Assembly (NCBI GenBank): GCA_052139835.1
Contig: JBKQVT010000093.1
Location: 1-53,514, forward strand
Reading direction: 5' to 3'
Source: JBKQVT01 sp052139835
GTDB taxonomy: Bacteria; Planctomycetota; Planctomycetia; Pirellulales; Thermoguttaceae
Length of the DNA: 53,514 nt
The notes under the pieces were generated by a model. That model did no database searches and was not told the DNA's origin. It saw only the letters and a program-made list of their open reading frames with translations. The position numbers were made by a program, and so were the translations under genes. This document shows, one piece after another, positions 17,511 to 26,700 of this stretch (the stretch's first letter is position 1; every line of letters begins with the position of its first letter).

Positions 17511-20500
17511 CTATCTCAGCACATCGCGAAGTTTCTCATAGAGGGGACGTTCGTAAAGCCCCAGTTCGGATTCTTTCAGGCCGGCCTTGCGGGCGCGTGC
17601 CAGGGTCTGGGCGGCTTCGCTCTTTTGCCCCATCTGGTAGTAAATCCTGGCGAGGTGGAACAGGTAGGTCGGAGTCTCGCTGTCGCCGAGCACGACGTTC
17701 ATGTCGGCGAGGGCTTTTTGCGGCTCATTGTTGGCCAGGTAGAGGATGGCGCGGGTATCGAGCTTGCTCGTGCTCGGCCAGTAGTCGATGGTGGTGTTGA
17801 TCACGCGCAGCCCCTCCTCAAGCCTCGCGCCCTGGGCGACGAACAACATCGCCAGGTTGTTCAACGCCGCGCCGTTGTTCGCGTCCTTGCCAATCACTTC
17901 GCGGTAGCACTTCTCCGCCTCCGCGTAGCGCTTCTGCTGGGTGGCGATGTTGGCGAAGACCAGCACCAGGGACTTGGGCCGACCGAATTGCTTCAACGCG
18001 CCCTGGAGAATTCTCTCGATTTGCGCGTTCTGCTCGGGGGCGGCGATCCCGTTCCTCACCAGAGCCTCCAGGGCCTGGGCTACTGTGTCCGGATCGCAAT
18101 CGGCCCATTTCTTTTCCATCAAGTCCAGCGCTTCCCGCACCCGTTCGCGGCGGGCGAGAAAACCGGCCAGCAGCATCACGTCCTGGGGGCGCTGGTCGAC
18201 ATAGAGGCCCCACAACAACTCCGCCTTTTTCAGGAAGCGTTCGGCGGCTGCCGTCTGCTCCGCCTGGTGGGCCTCGCTGAGCCGATCGGCCAACTGCTCC
18301 AGCGTTTCCGCCACCAGGCGCTGCCCGGAGAGCACTTCTTCCTCGGACACGTTGGACTGCTCGACGAACTTTTCCAACACCTTGAGCGCCCGGTCGGGAT
18401 GATTGCGACGCACAAGGTCGTCGGCCCGAAAGCGGGCCGTGCCAAACGCATACGGGCGCAGGCGCTCCAAGGTACCGATCCAGATCTCCGCCTCGCCCAG
18501 CTCATTGTGCTCCAACTCGGCGGAAATATAGGTCGCGACGAAGCGGAGGTCCGGGGGCTCCTTCGCCAGCAAAACCCGCATGTGCTCCCGGAACTTGTTC
18601 ATGTTTCCCAGGGCCAGGTAAACCTGCGCCACGGTGTAGCGGTCCTCCGTCAGGGATGCTTCCTCGCGACGGAGCAGTTGCTCCATGGTCTCGGTCGCTT
18701 TCAGCCTCGTGGCGCGGCGGGGATCGAGGGCCTGAAACGTGGCCTTGGCCCGCAAATCCTCGACGGCAAGTTCGCCGCCGGTCAGGTTCGCCTCGATCAT
18801 CTTCAGGGCTGCCTGGAGATTGGCGTAGCCGCCCTGGGCGGCAACGATCAACGCCAACTGACGCCGGCCCCAAACCAGGTCCGCCGGCGTGGCCTTCGTC
18901 TTGGGATCCACGAGCTTCTCCAGCAAGGGGACGGCGGCCTTCAGGTTCGGCACGCGGAGATAAAAGAAGGCCACCATGCGGATGATCTCGGCATCATCGG
19001 CAGCGTCCGCCAACGCCGCCTCATACTCCTTCTGGGCATGTTCCTTGTCTTTCTCGGTATGCGCCTTGTACTTCACGGCGTCGGCGGCCGCCTCCCGGGC
19101 GCGTTTCTGGTCCTTCGCCAGCGTGGCAGCCGCCGCGGCGGCCTCGCTCGCCTTGGCGAGATAATCATAGCAGCCGCCCAGGGCCTCGTACATCTCCGCC
19201 AAGGCCGGATGGGCCTCCTTGGCAGCCAAGTGGGCACGGGCTTGGGCCACCACCTCCTCGGCATTCCTGGCGTGCTTGAACTGATGCAGGGCGGTGAAAA
19301 ACTGCACCAGCGAGACCCAGGCCTCCGGCGCCTTGTCGTTGAGCTCGATGGCGCGGCGGAAGGCCTTCTCCGCCTCCCCGAAGCGCGATTCGGCCAGCGG
19401 AATGTGCTCCCTCCCCTCGCTCCATTCGTGCCGCCCCAGAATGCTCAACGTCTGGCCCCGCAACATTTGCTCCCGCCAGTTTTTCGATTCGACCATGACG
19501 GGGTCCTCGGCCAGCTTGTAGACGCGGTTGTAATCCCGCACCCGCGTCGCGTCCTCGAGCGCCAGCGGCACCAGGACCTGGTTGACCGGCGTCTGCCGCT
19601 CGTCCATTTCGACCATTATATCATTGGCCTCGTGGTAGCGGCGCTGTTGGTTCAAGTGGCGGACGGCCTGGCAGACTGCTTCCGGGTTGCGATCTCCCAG
19701 GCGGATCGCGTCCAGGTAGCCCTTCAGGGCCGCCTCGCGGTTGCCCAGCAAGTCGTCGATGGCCGCCGCCGCCAGCACCGGCCGCGACCAGGTGGGATAC
19801 TGCTCGCGGGCCGCGGTCAAGTAGGTCTGCGCCTCGGACAAGAGCGCCTTCCCTTCCGCCCCCTTTTCCCCCTTTTTCTCGGCCTGCAGAATCAAGGAAG
19901 TCGCCTTGCCATACAACCATATCGGGTTGCGGCCGGTCGCTTTCTCGATCTCGGCCAGCGTGGTTTCGATGGCGCCAACGTCCTTGGCGCGGAGTGCCAT
20001 CTCGAAACGGAGGCGAAGAAGTTGGCCACGGATCTCGGCCGGCACCTTGTCTGCCACTCGCTCGATCAGGCGGCGGGTCTGCTGATCGTCGTTGGCCTGA
20101 AGGCTCCAGAGGATCAGGCCGTTCCACAACTGAATCCGCTCCGTCTCCGAGAATCGCTCCGTGTCTTCCGCCAGTTTCCGCAGCCGCGCCGCGGCGTCGT
20201 TGCGATAGCGCTCGACGAGGTATTGGGCCCTAGCCAGCCGCAGCACCACTTTGTCGCCGGTGGACTGCTGCGCATCGTTGAGCAGCGTTTCCGCCTTGTC
20301 CCACTCTCTCTGCCGTTCCGCCAAGGAGGCCAGGGCAATCCAGAATTCCGGCCGTTCCTTATTCTTGTCGCGCCATTTTTCCAGCATTTGTTCCGCGACG
20401 TCGGCATGATTCTGGTTGGCGAGGACCTCGGCCTTGAGCAGCGGCACCTGGAGCGGCATGGGCGCGACTTCGGCCGCGCGCTTGAGCATCTGTTCCACGG

Positions 20501-21983
20501 GATACCAGTCCCGATTGGCCTCGCTCATGCTCAGGTTCTTCATGAGGAGGAGATGCGCCAGTTTGATCACCGCCCCGGCGCCTGCCCGGCCGGAGCGGAC
20601 TACCTCCTGGTACTCGTCGATCGCGTCGTTGAGCTTGCCGGTCGCCAGGTAGACCTCGGCGATCCTGCGGCGGGCCAGGATGAAAAGCGGATCGATGGCC
20701 ACCGCCCGGCGGTAAGCCTCCAGCTCCCGGTCCTGATTGCTCATTTGGTGGTAGCAACAGCCAATGAAATAGTCGACCTGCTTCTGCAGGTCCGGCAATC
20801 CGGTCAAGTCCGGGCGGACCTTCTCCAGCGCGTCCCGCGCGTCCACCCAATGCTCCTGATCAAGCAACAAGCGGGCCTCCAGGAAGTCAACCTTCCTGGA
20901 CGGGTACTTGGCGGCCCGCAACCGCTGGATCATATCGCGGGCCTGGTCGAGGTGGCGGGCCTCGAGGTACTGGATCGCCAGGTGCCAGAGGATGTCCACG
21001 TGGTACTTCGTCGCCTTCAGCCCTTCCTCCAGTTTCTTCACCGCGCTCTTGGCATCGCCCGCACGCATGTCGATGTCGGCCTGGGCCAAGTAGAAGGCCG
21101 GATCGCTCGGGTACAGTTTCTGGCCTTTCTCGACGTACTCACCGGCACTCTTGCTGTTTCCGGCCATCAACTCGGACTGGGCGGCCAGGAAAAGGCCGTT
21201 GCGATCGTCCGGCGCCAGCCGCAGCGCCTCTTTGGCCTCCGCGGTGGCCAGCTTGGCTTGTTCCGTGGCCTGATTGGGGTCGGCGATGCGGCCGACCTTC
21301 CCCAACAAGTATTGCGCATACGCCAGGTGCGCCTTGTCCGACTTGGAATTCTGCCGCACCATCTTCCGCATGTACTCGTCGGCCTCTTGGGGCAGGTTCA
21401 GCCGTTCCCGCAGGAGCCAGGCCAGGTCCGCGTACGCATCCAACTGTTTCGGCGCCAATTCGATCGACTTGCGGAATGAATCCCGCGCCGGCTGATTTTC
21501 ACCCAAACCCGTCTCGCACCGCCCCAGTTGGTAGTGCAAGGTGGCGTCCTGGGGAGACTCGCGCAGCAAGACCTCGATGTGTTTCTTGGCGGTCGAGTAG
21601 TAACGTGCCGTGGGAATGCTCATGGCGATTTTGATCATCCGCCGCCGCGCCTCCGACCGCTTCGGATCCTCGCGCAACAGGTTGTCGAACAACTGCAATG
21701 CCGCCGCCGCGCCCTGGACATCGGTGGCCTGATCGGCGACCAGCGTCGCCAGTTCCTGGAGGGCTTCGGTGGCCGTCTCGGTGCCGTAGGCCAAGGTCAG
21801 ATACCCGCGGTAGTAATCCCTCGCCTCCCGGTACTTTTTTTGCTCCTTCGCGCGACGTGCGGCCTTAAGAAACACGTCGGCGTGCCACTTCACCTGCAAG
21901 CCATTCAACTTGTAGACGGCGCCGCTGAGGACGAGTCCCCCCACGATAAGGCCGATCGCTAGCCGAACATTAAGTGTTCTCAT
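17511..21983 (-). CDS. Large TPR-repeat membrane-anchored protein
   Basis: ATG 21981-21983 opens a 1490-residue protein. Residues 7-24 form one N-terminal membrane helix (LAIGLIVGGLVLSGAVYKL). Nearly everything after it consists of tetratricopeptide-like helix pairs (for example ATLHYQLGRCETGLGENQPARD and PEAWVSLVQFFTALHQ), probably more than twenty. A Lys/Ala/Glu-rich segment (about residues 935-985) may be a coiled coil. Large TPR proteins are often encoded with exopolysaccharide/PEP-CTERM loci (the PrsT type is an example), where they are thought to act as assembly scaffolds. This one lies between such a locus and a PEP-CTERM protease, but I cannot claim orthology to PrsT. A candidate promoter and a leader hairpin lie upstream. 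No good Shine-Dalgarno sequence is visible. Confidence 0.85.
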   Translation of the reverse strand: MRTLNVRLAIGLIVGGLVLSGAVYKLNGLQVKWHADVFLKAARRAKEQKKYREARDYYRGYLTLAYGTETATEALQELATLVADQATDVQGAAAALQLFDNLLREDPKRSEARRRMIKIAMSIPTARYYSTAKKHIEVLLRESPQDATLHYQLGRCETGLGENQPARDSFRKSIELAPKQLDAYADLAWLLRERLNLPQEADEYMRKMVRQNSKSDKAHLAYAQYLLGKVGRIADPNQATEQAKLATAEAKEALRLAPDDRNGLFLAAQSELMAGNSKSAGEYVEKGQKLYPSDPAFYLAQADIDMRAGDAKSAVKKLEEGLKATKYHVDILWHLAIQYLEARHLDQARDMIQRLRAAKYPSRKVDFLEARLLLDQEHWVDARDALEKVRPDLTGLPDLQKQVDYFIGCCYHQMSNQDRELEAYRRAVAIDPLFILARRRIAEVYLATGKLNDAIDEYQEVVRSGRAGAGAVIKLAHLLLMKNLSMSEANRDWYPVEQMLKRAAEVAPMPLQVPLLKAEVLANQNHADVAEQMLEKWRDKNKERPEFWIALASLAERQREWDKAETLLNDAQQSTGDKVVLRLARAQYLVERYRNDAAARLRKLAEDTERFSETERIQLWNGLILWSLQANDDQQTRRLIERVADKVPAEIRGQLLRLRFEMALRAKDVGAIETTLAEIEKATGRNPIWLYGKATSLILQAEKKGEKGAEGKALLSEAQTYLTAAREQYPTWSRPVLAAAAIDDLLGNREAALKGYLDAIRLGDRNPEAVCQAVRHLNQQRRYHEANDIMVEMDERQTPVNQVLVPLALEDATRVRDYNRVYKLAEDPVMVESKNWREQMLRGQTLSILGRHEWSEGREHIPLAESRFGEAEKAFRRAIELNDKAPEAWVSLVQFFTALHQFKHARNAEEVVAQARAHLAAKEAHPALAEMYEALGGCYDYLAKASEAAAAAATLAKDQKRAREAAADAVKYKAHTEKDKEHAQKEYEAALADAADDAEIIRMVAFFYLRVPNLKAAVPLLEKLVDPKTKATPADLVWGRRQLALIVAAQGGYANLQAALKMIEANLTGGELAVEDLRAKATFQALDPRRATRLKATETMEQLLRREEASLTEDRYTVAQVYLALGNMNKFREHMRVLLAKEPPDLRFVATYISAELEHNELGEAEIWIGTLERLRPYAFGTARFRADDLVRRNHPDRALKVLEKFVEQSNVSEEEVLSGQRLVAETLEQLADRLSEAHQAEQTAAAERFLKKAELLWGLYVDQRPQDVMLLAGFLARRERVREALDLMEKKWADCDPDTVAQALEALVRNGIAAPEQNAQIERILQGALKQFGRPKSLVLVFANIATQQKRYAEAEKCYREVIGKDANNGAALNNLAMLFVAQGARLEEGLRVINTTIDYWPSTSKLDTRAILYLANNEPQKALADMNVVLGDSETPTYLFHLARIYYQMGQKSEAAQTLARARKAGLKESELGLYERPLYEKLRDVLR

Positions 21984-22019
21984 AAGCGTGTCTGAATGTG
22001 TCTTGAAGAGTGCAACGAG

Positions 22020-22051
22020 GCCCCCTGCCCGAGAAAGATCCCTCGGGGGGC
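22020..22051 (-). promoter_or_regulatory. Strong GC-rich hairpin in the TPR gene leader
   Basis: Read on the minus strand, CCCGAG and CTCGGG form a stem around an eight-base loop. GCCCCC and GGGGGC extend it with a small bulge. It lies between the stop of the DUF218 gene and the start of the TPR gene, downstream of the TATAAT at 22062-22067. No T-run follows, so it is a poor intrinsic terminator. It may stabilise the mRNA or limit read-through. Confidence 0.5.
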
Positions 22052-22061
22052 TGAGACCTCT

Positions 22062-22067
22062 ATTATA
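22062..22067 (-). promoter_or_regulatory. Candidate -10 box (TATAAT) upstream of the TPR gene
   Basis: A perfect TATAAT on the minus strand overlaps the TAA stop of the DUF218 gene, in otherwise GC-rich DNA and about 80 bases before the TPR start. I see no convincing -35 hexamer at 16-18 bases (AGCCAA at 17). It could be chance, or a promoter that depends on an activator. Confidence 0.35.
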
Positions 22068-22791
22068 CCATCAAACCAAGGTGCTTGGCTACCAACCTCT
22101 TACGTCGATAGACCCACCAAGAAAGCCACCACAAGACCACGATCACGACCCCATAAGAGAGGTAGCTATATCGTAGCACATAGAACCCCAATTTCATGTA
22201 TTCCCCGCTGATGACGGCAAACCCCTGCGCGCTCTGCCACCAGGCTTCCGCCGGCAGGTCGTCCTTGGCCGCGGCGACCAGCGTGATCCGCGCCGCCCTT
22301 CCCGCCAGCACCCGCCGGAAAATCCACCGCGCCCGCCGCGCGTGAAATCCATTGGTCACCACCAGCAGCCGCTGCGGCGCCGAGCGGCCCAGATAAGCGG
22401 CCGCCGCCAGGGCTTCATCATACGTGCTGGCGGCCTGCCCGTCGAGCACCGACACCGCGCTGGGCGGCACGCCGCAGGCCCACAGGACGCGGAGATTGAG
22501 CTCGTCGTCCGCCGGGATGCTGGTTCGCTCGTGCTGCGGGTCGCGGGCCACGGTCGAAATGAGGATCCGCGGCGCCCAGCCCGCCTTCCACAGCGCCGCG
22601 GCGGCGAAGGGCCGGGTTTCGGCGTCGCCGGTCAAGAGCATGATCGCGTCGGCGCGCTCGGGGGGCGCGCCGACGTCGAGCCAGCGAGCGACCCACGGCA
22701 GCACCGCGCCGCGCCCCAGGTACACGCCCGCCAACGCGCCGATGACCGGCAGAAGCAGCAGCCACCATCGCCAGGGGGAGGAGACGCTCAT
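22063..22791 (-). CDS. DUF218 (YdcF/ElyC-like) membrane protein
   Basis: The gene encodes 242 residues. It has an N-terminal membrane helix (about 9-27), a DUF218 core (about 46-180) with ADAIMLLTGDAETRPFAAA, STYDEALAAAAYL and VTNGFHARRARWIF, and a C-terminal hydrophobic helix (about 207-225, VVIVVLWWLSWWVYRR). The family includes SanA and ElyC, envelope proteins linked to cell-wall or lipid-carrier maintenance. The biochemical activity is not settled. ATG 22789-22791 overlaps the preceding TGA (ATGA). Together with its DUF218 neighbour it closes the polysaccharide operon, so a role in envelope polymer homeostasis is likely but inferred. Confidence 0.8.
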   Translation of the reverse strand: MSVSSPWRWWLLLLPVIGALAGVYLGRGAVLPWVARWLDVGAPPERADAIMLLTGDAETRPFAAAALWKAGWAPRILISTVARDPQHERTSIPADDELNLRVLWACGVPPSAVSVLDGQAASTYDEALAAAAYLGRSAPQRLLVVTNGFHARRARWIFRRVLAGRAARITLVAAAKDDLPAEAWWQSAQGFAVISGEYMKLGFYVLRYSYLSYGVVIVVLWWLSWWVYRRKRLVAKHLGLMV

Positions 22792-23507
22792 TTCCTTGGC
22801 GGCTCAAAGGTCTTGCGGAGCGTCTCCTCATAGGCGGCGACGCTCTGCGGTTGCAAGACCGGGCGCTGCCGGCCTCGACACCACGTAAAAGCCAACTCCA
22901 GCCAGGAAAGCCCGAAACTCTTGATGCCGGCGCGGGTCTTCCACCAATTCGTCACGTCGCGGTCCGCTTCCGGCGGGACGACAACGCGGGCGCGGGCTGC
23001 ATCCGCCGGCGCGGCCACGCGGTCGACAATGAAACGCACCTGGCGGCTGCCCAGCGGGTTGCAATAGACGGCCGCCGTGGCGGCGGGGTGCGCCTGCAGC
23101 CAGGCAGCCAGCAGTTGCGCCTCGTCCCACTGGTCCGCGGCCGTGGCGGGGAGACCCTCGATGGCCGCCTCCGGCACGCCGCGCGAGGTCAACTCGCGCC
23201 GGGCCAACGTCGCAAACGGAGCGAGAATCCCCAGTTCCACCAGGCGTCCGCCGCGTCGCCCGATCAAGAGGATGTGCCGCGACGGGTCCTGGCGATAGAA
23301 GGCTGCCGCCGCGTCGAAAGCGTGCACGCCCTCCGCACCCCGCTCGCCGCCCCAGAGCGCCAGGGCCGCCACGCCGTCGGCAGACTGCGTGCTCATCAGC
23401 GGCGCGGCCAAGCCGCCCAACAGCCACCCGTGGCCAAGCCACACCCCCAGCGCGGCGGCTGCCGCCAACCCCACGCGCCATCGCCAACTTGCCGGTACGA
23501 GTCTCAC
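22788..23507 (-). CDS. Second DUF218-like envelope protein
   Basis: The gene encodes 239 residues from GTG 23505-23507, which overlaps the rfbA stop as GTGA. The N-terminal hydrophobic segment (about 11-32) is followed by a Rossmann-like core: ADGVAALALWGGERGAEGV, HILLIGRRGG, WDEAQLLAAWLQ and a final region with FGLSWLELAFTW. The layout matches the adjacent DUF218 protein, but sequence identity looks low and the usual acidic signature is weaker. I call it DUF218-like rather than a firm member. The same envelope context applies. Confidence 0.65.
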   Translation of the reverse strand: MRLVPASWRWRVGLAAAAALGVWLGHGWLLGGLAAPLMSTQSADGVAALALWGGERGAEGVHAFDAAAAFYRQDPSRHILLIGRRGGRLVELGILAPFATLARRELTSRGVPEAAIEGLPATAADQWDEAQLLAAWLQAHPAATAAVYCNPLGSRQVRFIVDRVAAPADAARARVVVPPEADRDVTNWWKTRAGIKSFGLSWLELAFTWCRGRQRPVLQPQSVAAYEETLRKTFEPPRK

Positions 23508-24403
23508 GTGTTGGAGGGGGCGGCGCCCCGCGGCGGCAGCAGACCCAGCAGGTACTGCCCGTAATTGTTGTTGTACCCGCGGGCGAGCTTCTCCAGGTCC
23601 GCGGCGGTGATGAAGCCCTTGGCGTGGGCAATTTCTTCCAGGCAGGCGATTTTCAGCCCTTGCCGTTCTTCGATGGTCCGCACGAATTCACCGGCTTGGA
23701 GCAAGGAGGTTTCCGTGCCGGTATCGAGCCAGGCGAAGCCGCGACCGAGCAGTTCCACGAAGAGTCGCCCGCGCTGAAGGTAGGCGCGGTTGACGTCGGT
23801 AATCTCCAGTTCTCCGCGCGGGGAAGGGCGCAGGGCGGCGGCGATGTCCAACACCTCGTTGTCGTAGAAGTACAGCCCGGTAACCGCATAGTTCGACCGC
23901 GGCACGGCCGGTTTCTCTTCCAACGACAGGGCCCTGCCCTCCCCGTCCAGCTCGACGACGCCGTAGCGCTGCGGGTCTTTGACCACGTAAGCGAAGACGC
24001 TGGCGCCCGTCGGCCGGGCGGCGGCGCGGGCCAGTTTCTCAGGAAAACCCTGGCCGAAAAAGATGTTGTCGCCCAGGACCAGCGCCACCCGCTCCCCGCC
24101 AACAAACTCCCGCCCGATCAGAAAGGCCTGGGCCAAACCCTTGGGCTCGGGCTGCACCGCGTAGCGGAGGCAGATGCCCAGCCAACTGCCGTCGCCCAGC
24201 AGGCGCTCGAAACCGCCGATGTCCTGCGGAGTCGAGATCAAGAGGATGTCGCGGATGCCTGAGAGCATCAGCACCGACAGCGGATAGTAGACCATCGGCT
24301 TGTCGTAGACGGGCAGCAGTTGCTTGCTGACCGCCCGCGTGATGGGATAGAGCCGGGTGCCGGAGCCGCCGGCCAGAATGATTCCCTTGGGGGTGCTTGC
24401 CAT
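23504..24403 (-). CDS. rfbA: Glucose-1-phosphate thymidylyltransferase
   Basis: The gene encodes 299 residues, normal for the short RfbA/RmlA type. The nucleotide-binding signature GGSGTRLYPIT (about residues 12-22) is followed by SKQLLPVYDKPMVYYPLS, EPKGLAQAF, LGDNIFFG and VTGLYFYDN, all diagnostic. The enzyme joins dTTP and glucose-1-phosphate to give dTDP-glucose, the first step to dTDP-deoxysugars such as rhamnose. It starts 4 bases after the rfbB stop. No rfbC or rfbD is visible in the window, so the end product (rhamnose, an amino sugar made with the DegT enzyme, or another) is open. Confidence 0.95.
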   Translation of the reverse strand: MASTPKGIILAGGSGTRLYPITRAVSKQLLPVYDKPMVYYPLSVLMLSGIRDILLISTPQDIGGFERLLGDGSWLGICLRYAVQPEPKGLAQAFLIGREFVGGERVALVLGDNIFFGQGFPEKLARAAARPTGASVFAYVVKDPQRYGVVELDGEGRALSLEEKPAVPRSNYAVTGLYFYDNEVLDIAAALRPSPRGELEITDVNRAYLQRGRLFVELLGRGFAWLDTGTETSLLQAGEFVRTIEERQGLKIACLEEIAHAKGFITAADLEKLARGYNNNYGQYLLGLLPPRGAAPSNT

Positions 24404-24407
24404 GAGT

Positions 24408-25469
24408 TTACCTCTCGGTCAGGCCGAGTCGCTCGCGTTGGTAGGCCCCGCTGCTGACGCGCTGGACCCAGCGGGGATTGTCGAGGTACCATTGGACGGT
24501 GCGGCGCAGGCCGGAGGGAAAATCGTGCTGCGGCCGCCAGGAAAGCTGTGATTGGATCTTCGCGGCGTCGATGGCGTAACGCCGGTCGTGACCGGGCCGG
24601 TCCCGCACGAACGCAATCAGCGACTCGCACGGCGCGTGCGGCAACCCCGGCCGCAACTCGTCGACGAGCCGGCAAACCATCCGCACCACCGCCAGGTTGG
24701 TCTGCTCCGCATTGCCGCCGATGTTATAGGTCTCTCCCGGCTGCCCCTCGGCCAGCACGCACTCCAGCGCCCGGCAATGGTCCTCGACGTAGAGCCAGTC
24801 GCGGACGTTCTGACCGTCGCCGTAGACCGGCAGCGGCTTGCCTTCCACGGCGTTGAGGATCATCAAGGGCAGCAGTTTTTCCGGAAACTGGCAAGGGCCG
24901 TAGTTGTTCGAGCAATTGGTCACCAGCACCGGCAGGCCGTAGGTGCGACAGTACGCGCGGGCGAAGTGGTCGGCCGCCGCCTTCGACGCCGAGTAGGGCG
25001 AGCTGGGGTCATAGGGGCTGGATTCGGTGAAGCGGCCCGTCGCTCCCAGCGACCCGTAAACCTCGTCGGTCGAGACGTGGAGAAAGCGGAAGCCCGCGCG
25101 GCGGTCTTCCGGCAGCCGCTTCCAATACTGCCGCGCCGCATCGAGCATTTGAAACGTCCCCTCGACGTTGGTGCGGACGAATTCGCCCGGATCGTCGATG
25201 GAGCGGTCGACGTGCGATTCGGCGGCGAAGTGCACGACCGCCGTCGGCTCGTGCTCATGGAAGACCCGCTGGACCGTGTCGCGGTCGGCCACGTCGCCCT
25301 GCACGAAGACGTGGTCCGGGTCGGCCAGCACGGCTTCGAGCGAATCGAGGTTGCCGGCGTAGGTAAGCTTATCGAGGTTGACGACCCGCGCGCTATGTTG
25401 GCCGATGCATTGCCGCACGAAGCAACTGCCGATGAAGCCCGCCCCGCCGGTCACGAGAATCGTTTGCAT
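24408..25469 (-). CDS. rfbB: dTDP-glucose 4,6-dehydratase
   Basis: The gene encodes 353 residues. The NAD-binding GGAGFIGS lies at residues 8-15, followed by FAAESHVDRSI, VSTDEVYGSLG, the YSASKAAAD active-site motif (YxxxK), TNCSNNYGPCQFPEKL and NVRDWLYVEDH, together typical of RfbB/RmlB. It converts dTDP-glucose to dTDP-4-keto-6-deoxyglucose in the cytoplasm. An AGGAG lies ahead of ATG 25467-25469. It lies 22 bp downstream of the DarT-macrodomain gene and directly upstream of rfbA. Confidence 0.95.
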   Translation of the reverse strand: MQTILVTGGAGFIGSCFVRQCIGQHSARVVNLDKLTYAGNLDSLEAVLADPDHVFVQGDVADRDTVQRVFHEHEPTAVVHFAAESHVDRSIDDPGEFVRTNVEGTFQMLDAARQYWKRLPEDRRAGFRFLHVSTDEVYGSLGATGRFTESSPYDPSSPYSASKAAADHFARAYCRTYGLPVLVTNCSNNYGPCQFPEKLLPLMILNAVEGKPLPVYGDGQNVRDWLYVEDHCRALECVLAEGQPGETYNIGGNAEQTNLAVVRMVCRLVDELRPGLPHAPCESLIAFVRDRPGHDRRYAIDAAKIQSQLSWRPQHDFPSGLRRTVQWYLDNPRWVQRVSSGAYQRERLGLTER

Positions 25470-25491
25470 GTGAATTCCCGCTCCTTGGGGA

Positions 25492-26670
25492 TTATTCGCC
25501 GCCCTTTAACAGGTAGGCTTCGGTACACAATCTGCGATCAATCTCCCGTTCACGGGGCAGGTAGATGGCCACGTCGATCCCGATGCCGTGCAGGTACTTG
25601 CACATCAACGGCCCTACATCGGCCCAATTCAGTCCACCCAACCCGCAGCCCAACGCCGGAATTGCCAGGGACTTGACTCCCTCCGCCCTGAAATGATCCC
25701 TGAACCACGCCAAGCCCCCTTCGATGTCGTCCAGCCGGGAGTTCTCCCGCCACTTCCGTTTCGTGGCGAAGAGCAGAAACCACTTGACGGCGTTGGGCGT
25801 CGAAAGCGGGGTCGTCAGGTCAGCCAACTCTTCGTCCAGCGATGCCTCTCGTTTATAGAGGCACGGCTTCGTCGCCGTGATCCGTTTTGATCGGCAGGCG
25901 TCCTGGTAAAACACATAGACGTCGGGGAACTGATACTTCGCCCGTGACGCCAGGCCCTTGCCCATGATGCCCTGCAAGTTCACGCTGACCGTGAGGGTCT
26001 GCATCCCGGAAAAGAACATGTCCCCTTCAACCAGGGAGATATCCCCTCCGACCCTCGGATAATAGTAACCCCTGAAGAAAAACTTCGGTTCTGGCACGAT
26101 GGGAACGCCGACCCGGCCGGCCAGCTTCTCCACCCGCTCTCGCGCCTCGTGGTCGACCACAAAGACCGTGTGAATTTGGTCGGGTGTGATCCGTTCCGGC
26201 ACCAAGCACTCGGCCATGATCTTGCGTTTCGATCCGTCGCGGTCGTTCCAATACTCCGCCTGAATGACCTTCCACTGCCCTTCAATGACCTTCAGACCGT
26301 CGGACACTTGGAAGAATTCCGTAGGACCGCTAGCGGCGTTGCCATCCGTAAGCACCACCCGAGGCACTTGCAAAACGTCCGGTTTCACGCCGACCACGGC
26401 CAAGTCCCGGCTTTGCTTCTCGTGAACGACCCGATACATCATCGGGTTCCGCGGCTGGAAGTAGAGATTGGCGTACTCCCAAAGGCTCACCCCCTCGGGT
26501 GTCCGTTTTTCCTTGCGGCTGCTGACGATCCCCGCATCATAAATGGGCGTAAAGGGGACGTTCTGGGCCTCTATCTGCCCGTGCGAGAGAATCCCATGCT
26601 GCAGAATGGATGGGATATTCTCCACGTGCGTGATGTAGAACAGCCCTTTAATGCCAGCTTTTCCCGCCAT
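25492..26670 (-). CDS. Single-chain DarT (DNA ADP-ribosyltransferase) - DarG macrodomain fusion
   Basis: I chose ATG 26668-26670 because AGAGG sits 7 bases upstream. The product is 392 residues. Residues ~8-175 match DarT (DUF4433): FYITHVENIPSIL (His15), LYFQPRNPMMY (Arg74), VLTDGNAASGPTEFF and IMAECLVPE (Glu154, the expected catalytic Glu). Residues ~211-372 match the DarG macrodomain: GDMFFSGMQTLTVSVNLQGIMGKGL, FATKRKWRENSRLDDIEGGL (Lys304) and SLAIPALGCGLGGLNWADV. Known DarT attaches ADP-ribose to thymidine in single-stranded DNA, and DarG removes it and binds the toxin. These are usually two genes; here they are one uninterrupted frame, and the DarG C-terminal toxin-binding domain is absent. 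A promoter lies just upstream, so expression can be independent of the sugar operon around it. Confidence 0.85.
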   Translation of the reverse strand: MAGKAGIKGLFYITHVENIPSILQHGILSHGQIEAQNVPFTPIYDAGIVSSRKEKRTPEGVSLWEYANLYFQPRNPMMYRVVHEKQSRDLAVVGVKPDVLQVPRVVLTDGNAASGPTEFFQVSDGLKVIEGQWKVIQAEYWNDRDGSKRKIMAECLVPERITPDQIHTVFVVDHEARERVEKLAGRVGVPIVPEPKFFFRGYYYPRVGGDISLVEGDMFFSGMQTLTVSVNLQGIMGKGLASRAKYQFPDVYVFYQDACRSKRITATKPCLYKREASLDEELADLTTPLSTPNAVKWFLLFATKRKWRENSRLDDIEGGLAWFRDHFRAEGVKSLAIPALGCGLGGLNWADVGPLMCKYLHGIGIDVAIYLPREREIDRRLCTEAYLLKGGE

Positions 26671-26700
26671 GGTCATGCCTCTTGGCAATCTTATGGTTTC

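Noticed and set aside
15942..21479. Very long plus-strand open frame (1845 codons)
   Set aside because: It lies antisense to the TPR and protease genes. Its sequence is rich in Arg, Gly, Gln and His with no domain, which is what GC-rich codon bias produces on the opposite strand.
22020..22051. Hairpin considered as a rho-independent terminator
   Set aside because: No run of T follows on the minus strand, so I list it as a leader hairpin only.
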